From assembly GCA_947463755.1 (NCBI GenBank), contig CANHUK010000142.1, forward strand, positions 1 to 5,606: a DNA stretch of 5,606 nt, written 5' to 3'. Made by a program: the position numbers and the translations under genes. This document shows, in pieces, positions 1 through 5,606 of this stretch. Below the pieces are notes generated by a model. It saw only the letters and a list, made by a program, of their open reading frames with translations, did not search any database and had not been told where the DNA came from. How positions within the stretch are numbered: position 1 is the first letter of the stretch; every line of letters starts with the position of its first letter. The stretch comes from Chitinophagaceae bacterium (GTDB lineage: Bacteria > Bacteroidota > Bacteroidia > Chitinophagales > Chitinophagaceae).

Positions 1-5
1 ACGAC

Positions 6-3000
6 ATGTATCCATCTCCATCCCCCGGCCGAAGCATGGCCGGGCAAGCGAAAGAAAAGCGGCACGTAAGGGTCATGAATCTCACGGCATTGCTGTTGCT
101 GGCCACCTGTCTGCAGGTGGGCGCCACGGGTTATGCGCAGAAGGTCTCTCTCCGGGCAAAGGACATCACCCTGGAGCAGTTGTTCGGGCAGCTCCGCCGG
201 CAGACCGGTTTCCAGTTCCTGTACGCTGATGAGGCGTTAAAGACAGCCCGTCCGGTATCCGTATCTGTCCGGAATGCCGAATTGGCGGAGGTCCTGGCGG
301 ATTGTTTCCGCGACCAGCCGCTCACTTATACGATCTCCGACCGGACGATCATCGTCAAGCGCCGTCAGGCCATCCCCATAGTGGAGGCCACAAAGACGGA
401 GGCTGTGGCAGATGAAAAGGTGGCCATCGATGTGCGGGGTACCGTAACCGACAACGGCGGCCAGCCTTTATCGGGTGTATCCATCAGTGTGAAGGGATCC
501 GCCCAGGGAACGACCTCCGATGCTTCGGGGGCCTATCGCTTGTCGGTTCCTGAGGATGCCGTTCTGGTATTTTCCTATATCGGCTTTGTTACGGCAGAGC
601 AGCGCGTGCAGGGCCGTTCGATCATAGATGTGTCACTGGCGCCCTCTCAGCGCAAGATCGATGAGGTCGTCGTGGTCGGATTCGGTACGCAGCGGCGTCG
701 GGATCTTACGGGCTCGGTGAGTTCGGTGAAGGGAGACGAGATCGCCGGCATGCCAGCCACCAACCCGATCGCATCGCTGCAGGGCAAGGTGCCGGGGCTT
801 ACGATCTCCAATACCGGCCGTGCGGGGGCTGCACCCGTGGTGCGCATCCGCGGGGTGAACAGCACCAACAGCGCCAGTCCGGTTTTTGTAGTGGATGGCA
901 TCCTGCATGACAACATCGACTTCCTGAATCCGGCTGATATCGAGTCGATCGATGTCCTTCGGGATCCATCTTCGATCGCCATTTATGGTTTGCGCGGAGC
1001 GAATGGTGTCATCGCCATCACTTCGAAGAAGGCTGCGAGGGGACAGACACGCATCAATCTGCAGACATCCTATGGTGTGCAGACCGTTCAGGATCGGATC
1101 GCCCTGACGGATGCCGCAGGATTTCGCAAACTCTATGATGCCCAGCTGGCCAATCTGGGGGCGGCCGCCTTTGATTATACCAACTACACGGCGAACACGA
1201 ACTGGCAGGACCTGGTGTTGCAGGATGCGGGATTCTCCAACAACAATCTGAGCATCTCCAACAGCGGGGAGAAATCCACCACTTATCTGAATCTTGGGTA
1301 CACAGACCAGGAGGGTGTGCTGAAGAACGACCGTTTCCAGCGTTACATCCTTCGTCTGAACCAGGAGATCCGGTTCAGTCCGAATGTCAAGGTGGGTGCG
1401 GATATCACGGGCTATCATTCCCGCAATAATCCGCCGGCGGCTTCGATCACGAATGCCTTGTGGGCGGCGCCCATCGTTCCGATCCAGTATGCAAAAGACA
1501 CTTTCTACAGTATGCCTTCCTTCCAGCGTGCGCAGGTTGGCAATCCCATGGCGGCGCTGTACCGGGGTGATGCCAACAGCATCGACCGGGGGTACCGCGT
1601 GGTGGGAAGCTTGTTTGCAGAGGTGAAATTCCTGAAGCATTTCACCTGGAAGTCTACCGTCTACGGCGACCTGGCCTTCAATACCGGTCGCAACTTCACG
1701 CGGCTGCCTTTCTCCTTCATGAATCTGGGAGAGGGCGGGACGCCCACCAACGTGACCTTCGATAATACGGCCCGCACCTCTGTATCCCAGGATCAGAGTG
1801 AGTCGCGCCGCTTCCAGCAGGACCACACCCTGAGTTTCGACCGTCGACTGGGAGATGGCCATTCGATCAACGCCGTGGCAGGTCTGACTACGATCTACAG
1901 TGCGGGATCCTCCGTCAGCGGTACCCGTCGGGATACCACGGTGAACGTGCCAAACAATCCGGATTTCTGGTATCTGGGCATCATCAATCCGAACAATCCG
2001 CTGAACAACGGTGGTGGCGGTTCGGAGAGTGCGATCGTTGGTGGTTTTGCGCGGGTGGGCTATTCCTTCCGTAATAAATACCTGTTGAACGCCACGATCC
2101 GTCGGGATGGCAGCTCGAAGTTTGCGCCGGAGAACCGCTGGGGAACATTCGGTAGTGTGGGTCTGGGTTGGGTGCTGAGCGAAGAGTCTTTCGTGAAGGA
2201 CCTCGGCGCGATCGATTTCCTGAAGGTACGGGCCGCCTGGGGTCTGACGGGCAATGCCAATGGCTTTGCGGATAATCTCTATCGCCCCGGGATCAGCAAT
2301 GCCTCTACGGCGATCTTCGGTGATAATGTATATACGTCCATTCAAGCAGCCTACATCCCCGACCCGAACCTGCACTGGGAGGTGGTTCAGGGCCTGGATG
2401 CAGGTTTTGATGTTCGCCTCTTGAAAGATAAGCTATCGGCGTCTTTCACTTTCTACGACCGCACGACCCGCGACATCCTTACGGCGGTGACCCTGCCGAA
2501 CGAAACGCGCAGTTACTTCACAAACCTCGGAGAGATCAACAACCGGGGCGTGGAGTTCAATGCAGAGTGGAGCGACCGGATCGGGAAGGACCTGACCTAT
2601 CGGGTGGCCGCGAATATCAGCCACAACCGAAATGTCGTGAATTCGATCGGTGATAATTTCAATTTCTCGATCATCGGTAATGGGGGTACGAACCTCACGA
2701 CCACCGGCAAGTCGATCGGATATCTTTACGGATACACCCAGACGGGCATCTACCAGACGGTAGCCGACCTCGCTAAGCGTCCTTCTTTTGTGAACTCCCT
2801 GCCGGGCGACATCGCCTATGCGGATGTGAACGGAGACGGCGCCCTGACGCCGGCTGACCGCGGGTACCTCGGAACGCCCTTCCCTCCGTATTCCTTTGGT
2901 GGCAGCCTGGGGCTGGCCTACCGCGGGCTTGATCTGGAGATCGAACTCCAGGGGGCGGCCGGACATAAGATCTACACGCAGCGGCGCACGTCTACCTTTG

Positions 3001-3365
3001 CCGTGCTCAACTACGAGGCGAATCGTCTGAATGCGTGGACGGCAGCGGGTTCCACGAACATTGAGCCGGTCCTGGACAACACCCGGGGCAATAACTTCCT
3101 GATGAGCACATATTTCCTCGAGCCGGGTGATTATCTGCGCATCCGCACCCTGCAACTGGGATATAGCTTCGATCGTACACTGCTGTCGGGCATCGGGGTC
3201 CAGAAGGCCCGGTTGTTCCTGAACGCACAGAACCTGAAGACCTGGAGTCAGGTGACGGGTTATTCTCCGGAGCCGTTGATCGGCAGTATCCTGGGCGGCG
3301 GTTCCGACAATGGAGCCTATCCCGTTCCGGCTATTTATTCCGTCGGTGTCAACCTCACTTTCTAA
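6..3365 (+). CDS. SusC/RagA-family TonB-dependent outer-membrane transporter with N-terminal STN domain
   Basis: This gene encodes a TonB-dependent outer-membrane barrel that imports oligomeric nutrients together with its SusD partner. Visible in the 1119-residue product: a basic leader followed by a hydrophobic signal segment (residues about 24-44, likely cleavage after GYA near 44); an STN domain (about 46-118); a carboxypeptidase-D regulatory-like domain (about 143-214, with GTVTDNGGQPLSGVSISVKG); the SusC-type box DEVVVVGFG (219-227); a plug domain (about 229-341) with VFVVDGI and the family signature DIESIDVLRD...IYGLRGANGVIAI (311-338); then the barrel to a terminal phenylalanine (NLTF), as expected for outer-membrane barrels. 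An acidic loop, DVNGDGALTPAD (940-951), is typical of the family. Length is normal for an STN-containing SusC. The start is uncertain: ATG codons at 6, 36 and 75 are in frame. ATG75 gives the shortest signal peptide but removes the basic n-region, so 6 or 36 is preferred. The sequence upstream of 6 is outside the window, so its ribosome-binding site cannot be judged. The substrate is not predictable from the sequence alone. The STN domain suggests anti-sigma/ECF-sigma control. The susD-like gene follows 21 bases later. Confidence 0.96.
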   Translation: MYPSPSPGRSMAGQAKEKRHVRVMNLTALLLLATCLQVGATGYAQKVSLRAKDITLEQLFGQLRRQTGFQFLYADEALKTARPVSVSVRNAELAEVLADCFRDQPLTYTISDRTIIVKRRQAIPIVEATKTEAVADEKVAIDVRGTVTDNGGQPLSGVSISVKGSAQGTTSDASGAYRLSVPEDAVLVFSYIGFVTAEQRVQGRSIIDVSLAPSQRKIDEVVVVGFGTQRRRDLTGSVSSVKGDEIAGMPATNPIASLQGKVPGLTISNTGRAGAAPVVRIRGVNSTNSASPVFVVDGILHDNIDFLNPADIESIDVLRDPSSIAIYGLRGANGVIAITSKKAARGQTRINLQTSYGVQTVQDRIALTDAAGFRKLYDAQLANLGAAAFDYTNYTANTNWQDLVLQDAGFSNNNLSISNSGEKSTTYLNLGYTDQEGVLKNDRFQRYILRLNQEIRFSPNVKVGADITGYHSRNNPPAASITNALWAAPIVPIQYAKDTFYSMPSFQRAQVGNPMAALYRGDANSIDRGYRVVGSLFAEVKFLKHFTWKSTVYGDLAFNTGRNFTRLPFSFMNLGEGGTPTNVTFDNTARTSVSQDQSESRRFQQDHTLSFDRRLGDGHSINAVAGLTTIYSAGSSVSGTRRDTTVNVPNNPDFWYLGIINPNNPLNNGGGGSESAIVGGFARVGYSFRNKYLLNATIRRDGSSKFAPENRWGTFGSVGLGWVLSEESFVKDLGAIDFLKVRAAWGLTGNANGFADNLYRPGISNASTAIFGDNVYTSIQAAYIPDPNLHWEVVQGLDAGFDVRLLKDKLSASFTFYDRTTRDILTAVTLPNETRSYFTNLGEINNRGVEFNAEWSDRIGKDLTYRVAANISHNRNVVNSIGDNFNFSIIGNGGTNLTTTGKSIGYLYGYTQTGIYQTVADLAKRPSFVNSLPGDIAYADVNGDGALTPADRGYLGTPFPPYSFGGSLGLAYRGLDLEIELQGAAGHKIYTQRRTSTFAVLNYEANRLNAWTAAGSTNIEPVLDNTRGNNFLMSTYFLEPGDYLRIRTLQLGYSFDRTLLSGIGVQKARLFLNAQNLKTWSQVTGYSPEPLIGSILGGGSDNGAYPVPAIYSVGVNLTF

Positions 3366-3386
3366 TCCGAATCGAAAAGAACAGAC
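3366..3386 (+). promoter_or_regulatory. susC-susD intergenic translation-initiation region
   Basis: The 21 bases between the susC-like stop and the susD-like ATG are A-rich (ATCGAAAAGAACAGAC) and have no hairpin or promoter-like motif. They contain no strong GGAGG-type site. An A-rich leader is the common initiation context in Bacteroidota, so this is best read as the initiation region for an internal gene of an operon. It is seen directly, but its function is inferred. Confidence 0.5.
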
Positions 3387-4931
3387 ATGAAAAAGATATT
3401 CCATTTCAACAGGCTGGCGGTGACGGGGATGTTGTCCTTGTTGATCCTGCTGGGGACTGGCTGCCAGAAATTCCTGGACACCCAGCGTCAGGGCGGCTAT
3501 GATGCCGACAACTATCCATATCCGGGCGGTTCCGGTCCTTACGACCAGTTCATCTTCGGTGCGTACAACGACCTGCGGAGCTTCAATGTCCACAGCCAGT
3601 CGTACATCGTGGCCACCAGTATCCGCAGTGATGATGCCGACAAGGGTAGTACGCCGGCGGATGGAGGGGCGAATGCCATCAGCATGGACAACTTTCCGGT
3701 GCTGCCCAGCAACGGCTTTTGTAATACGCTCTGGGTCGGTTATTACGGATTGATCAACAAGTGCAACCAGACCATCAAGGAGGTGAATACGAACACACTC
3801 ATCGTAGCGTCTGATGCGGTGAAACAGCAGACGATTGGTGAGGCCCGCTTTCTGCGTGGCTATGCCTATTTCATGCTGGTGCGTCTCTTCGGCAGTGTTC
3901 CCCTGATCGATTCGTTGTTCACCAATCCGGCAGCGCAGAACAATGTTGCGCAGAGTACGGCCGGGCAGCTCTATTCGTTCATCGAAGGGGACCTGAGTTT
4001 TGCGGCGCAGTCGCTGCCCAGGTCCTGGGATGCAAGGTTTGCGGGGCGCGCTACCAGTGGGGCGGCAAATGGACTGCTGGCCAAGGTATTCCTTAACCAG
4101 CGCAAATGGCCTCAGGCCATGGCGGCCGCGCAGTCGGTCATCAATGGCGGACAATACAATCTGTCCACACCCTACGACCGAATCTTCCGGGAAGATGGAG
4201 AGAACAGCAGCGAGTCGGTCTTTGAAGTACAGGCAACCGCCTCACCTGCCATTCCCACGGCCAACGGCGTACAGTATGCCCAGATACAGGGTGTGCGCGG
4301 AACGGGGGCCTGGGACCTTGGATGGGGCTGGAATACGCCCAGCGTGCAGCTGGAGGCGGCCTATGAAACAGGTGATCCCAGGAGGAACCGGACCATTCTC
4401 TATACATCCACAGCGACGCAAACTTTTTCATCGATCTATGGAGAAGCCCTGCCGGTCGGTCTGCCCAATCCGCGTTACAACAACAAAGTCTACAGCAGCC
4501 CCACGTTCCGGAACTCCATCGGTAATCGTTTTGGGTATTGGATGAACATCCGACTCCTCCGTTATGCCGATGTGTTGCTGATGTTTGCGGAAGCGGCCAC
4601 TGAAGTGGGCGGTGCGGCGAACATCACAGCGGCGAAAACGGCACTGAACAGTGTGCGTGCCCGTGCCAGGGGTGGCCTACCCAACATCCTTCCTGATGTA
4701 ACAACAGACGACCAGGCACTGCTGCGCGAGGCCATTCGCCGCGAGCGTCGCGTCGAGCTGGCGATGGAGCACGACCGTTTCTTTGATATTGTCCGTTGGG
4801 GCATCGCCCAGAACGTGCTGAATGCCGCGGGCAAGACCGCCTTCAGCAACGCCCGTGATGTACTGCTGCCGATCCCGCAGACACAGATCGACCTGAGTGC
4901 GGGTGTCCTGAAACAGAATCCGGGCTATTGA
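3387..4931 (+). CDS. SusD/RagB-family outer-membrane nutrient-binding lipoprotein
   Basis: This is the surface lipoprotein partner of the preceding SusC, predicted to bind substrate and close as a lid over the barrel. The 514-residue product starts with a lipoprotein signal peptide: basic MKK, a hydrophobic run at 10-22, lipobox LGTGC and lipidated cysteine at 26, followed by QKFLDT, a typical SusD mature start. The N-terminal SusD-like domain (about 27-230) includes SDDADKGS and the conserved helix GEARFLRGYAYFMLVRLFG (151-169). The C-terminal SusD/RagB domain (about 270-514) includes RYADVLLMFAEA (392-403), RRERRVELAMEHDRFFDIVR (451-470) and a family-type end, LLPIPQTQID...QNPGY. Tryptophans at 309, 313 and 315 (WDLGWGWNTPS) could lie near the ligand face, but this segment is also commonly conserved in related SusD proteins. 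The start is clear: A-rich AAAAGAACAGAC lies directly upstream, as is usual in Bacteroidota, which rarely rely on a strong Shine-Dalgarno. The short gap after susC implies co-transcription. The reading frame appears intact and complete. Ligand identity is unknown. Confidence 0.96.
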   Translation: MKKIFHFNRLAVTGMLSLLILLGTGCQKFLDTQRQGGYDADNYPYPGGSGPYDQFIFGAYNDLRSFNVHSQSYIVATSIRSDDADKGSTPADGGANAISMDNFPVLPSNGFCNTLWVGYYGLINKCNQTIKEVNTNTLIVASDAVKQQTIGEARFLRGYAYFMLVRLFGSVPLIDSLFTNPAAQNNVAQSTAGQLYSFIEGDLSFAAQSLPRSWDARFAGRATSGAANGLLAKVFLNQRKWPQAMAAAQSVINGGQYNLSTPYDRIFREDGENSSESVFEVQATASPAIPTANGVQYAQIQGVRGTGAWDLGWGWNTPSVQLEAAYETGDPRRNRTILYTSTATQTFSSIYGEALPVGLPNPRYNNKVYSSPTFRNSIGNRFGYWMNIRLLRYADVLLMFAEAATEVGGAANITAAKTALNSVRARARGGLPNILPDVTTDDQALLREAIRRERRVELAMEHDRFFDIVRWGIAQNVLNAAGKTAFSNARDVLLPIPQTQIDLSAGVLKQNPGY

Positions 4932-4957
4932 TCATCCACGTTCGATCCATGAACTGA

Positions 4958-4989
4958 AATAAATATGAACATGAAAATAAATATAAACA
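4958..4989 (+). repeat. Imperfect A/T-rich direct repeat over the start of the LamG lipoprotein gene
   Basis: AATAAATATGAACA (4958-4971) recurs as AATAAATATAAACA (4976-4989), 13 of 14 bases identical with an 18-base period. The first copy covers the ATG at 4965, and the second encodes part of residues 4-9 (KININ). The stretch is clearly richer in A/T than the surrounding roughly 58% G+C coding sequence. The most economical reading is an unstructured, A-rich translation-initiation region in a phylum that uses weak Shine-Dalgarno signals. A small duplication is also possible. The repeat is directly visible; any function is inferred. Confidence 0.6.
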
Positions 4990-5606
4990 GGGGCTTCCGT
5001 GGTCTTCGGATGGCAACCCTGCTGCTGATGGCCGTTCCGGCGTTTTTTTCCTGCCGGAAGGATGGCAATCCCAATAATCTTCCTGATGTTAATCCCGCTG
5101 ACTACGCGGGTACCATCGACGGATACATGAAAACTGAAGAAGTCTATCCGAAGGATCTCATCGCCTACTGGAGTTTTGATGATACCAAGGCAGAAACCAT
5201 CTCCAATACCGCTCCGGGCGGCAGTGCGAATGATGTGTTCGTAAGCGGCGGGGTACGCGGTAAGGCTTTGCAGCTCACGGCGGGATATCTGTATTTTCCG
5301 ACACAGTTCGTTAAGTTCAGGGCCGACTCCCTGAAGAGCTGGACGATCAGTGCCTGGGTGAAGATCCTGAATAACGGATCGAAGCGCACCATGCTCTTCC
5401 AGCTTGCGCGCCCGGGTTCGCTGACCGGGAACATCAATTTCGCATTGAATACCAATTCCTTCCCGGCGACCACCACCAATACGCTGCGCATCCAGCCGAC
5501 CTTTGCCACGGTGGGTGGAGGTACGCAGGATAATCTCAACAACAACCTGTCTCCCATGATCGGCATGTCGAAGTGGACACATATCGTGCTCACGTATGAG
5601 GCCACA
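4965..5606 (+). CDS. LamG/concanavalin A-like domain surface lipoprotein, 3' end truncated by window edge
   Basis: Reading from ATG 4965, the frame stays open for 214 codons and leaves the window without a stop, so the gene is partial. The N-terminus is a lipoprotein signal peptide: basic residues K4, R9, R12 and R15, a hydrophobic segment at 16-28 (MATLLLMAVPAFF), and lipobox FFSC with cysteine 30. The mature start is CRKDG, then a short Asn/Pro-rich linker. From about residue 64 a LamG / laminin-G-3-like jelly-roll begins: DLIAYWSFDDT (64-74), GGVRGKALQLT (95-105), SWTISAWVKI (125-134) and MSKWTHIVLTYE (201-212). These are the usual strand motifs of this fold. Such proteins are frequent in third position after susC/susD in this phylum, where the family is thought to bind glycans or other polymers at the cell surface. 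A catalytic or other C-terminal domain may follow outside the window. An alternative start at ATG 4971 would lose only two residues. The 33-base gap after susD supports operon membership. The lipoprotein and LamG calls are strong; the binding target is unknown. Confidence 0.88.
   Translation, partial: MNMKININRGFRGLRMATLLLMAVPAFFSCRKDGNPNNLPDVNPADYAGTIDGYMKTEEVYPKDLIAYWSFDDTKAETISNTAPGGSANDVFVSGGVRGKALQLTAGYLYFPTQFVKFRADSLKSWTISAWVKILNNGSKRTMLFQLARPGSLTGNINFALNTNSFPATTTNTLRIQPTFATVGGGTQDNLNNNLSPMIGMSKWTHIVLTYEAT

Noticed and set aside
1384..1626. Short plus-strand open frame inside the susC-like gene (also ones at 3499-3753 and 4000-4545 inside the susD-like gene)
   Set aside because: They are out of frame within strongly supported genes. 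The translations are Arg/Pro/Ser-rich, typical of wrong-frame reading of G+C-rich DNA.
633..2375. 580-codon open frame on the minus strand opposite the susC-like gene
   Set aside because: Its codons are in exact register with the sense codons, so it stays open simply because the sense gene rarely uses TTA, CTA or TCA. The product has no recognisable domain, while the sense strand encodes an unmistakable SusC.
2433..4154. 573-codon minus-strand open frame crossing from the susC-like into the susD-like gene
   Set aside because: It has the same cause: both sense genes share one frame and avoid the codons that would give antisense stops. It spans two well-supported genes and their gap, and has no recognisable protein features.
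4932..4964. Possible terminator or separate promoter between the susD-like gene and the lipoprotein gene
   Set aside because: The 33-base gap holds no evident stem-loop with a T-run and no TAnnTTTG-type Bacteroidota -7 element, so I read it as an intra-operon spacer.
4681..5090. Similar 20-base stretches at 4681-4700 and 5071-5090 sharing CTTCCTGATGT
   Set aside because: They match at about 16 of 20 bases, and both encode Leu-Pro-Asp-Val in unrelated proteins. There is no boundary, spacing or structural context to suggest a functional repeat.
4932..5582. 216-codon minus-strand open frame opposite the third gene
   Set aside because: The sense strand in register encodes a lipoprotein signal peptide and LamG motifs. 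The antisense product is basic, low in recognisable features and a codon-bias shadow.

Overview
The window looks like ordinary but informative accessory DNA from a Bacteroidota bacterium. It carries a SusC/SusD-type outer-membrane nutrient-uptake pair followed by a surface-lipoprotein gene that runs off the right edge. The SusC signal-peptide style (an MNLTALLLLATCLQV-like stretch after a short basic leader, then an STN domain) resembles proteins I associate with the Chitinophagaceae. That family-level guess is an inference, not something the sequence proves. Three 60-base lines sampled by eye each came to about 58% G+C, which is high for the phylum.

Layout, all on the + strand: (1) positions 6-3365, a SusC/RagA-family TonB-dependent transporter with signal peptide, STN signalling domain, carboxypeptidase-D-like regulatory domain, plug and beta-barrel. 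(2) After a 21-base gap, positions 3387-4931, a complete SusD/RagB-family lipoprotein. (3) After a 33-base gap, from position 4965 to the end of the window, the first 214 codons of a lipoprotein whose visible part contains a LamG / concanavalin A-like lectin fold. No promoter or terminator is evident in either gap, so the three genes are best read as one operon. There are no gene-free stretches over 300 bases, and no RNA gene, insertion sequence or CRISPR array was seen.

Expected joint function, from knowledge of the families: SusD sits as a lid on the SusC barrel and delivers an oligomeric substrate (glycan or peptide) that SusC imports with TonB energy. The LamG lipoprotein probably acts as an extra cell-surface binding protein or carries an enzymatic or adhesive domain in its missing C-terminal part. 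The STN domain on SusC predicts control by a FecR-like anti-sigma factor and an ECF sigma factor, probably encoded just upstream and outside the window. No glycoside hydrolase, protease or regulator gene is visible, so the substrate cannot be named. I found no evidence of a new type of biological system. The points worth a second look are the STN-bearing SusC, the truncated LamG lipoprotein and the repeated A/T-rich start region of that third gene.
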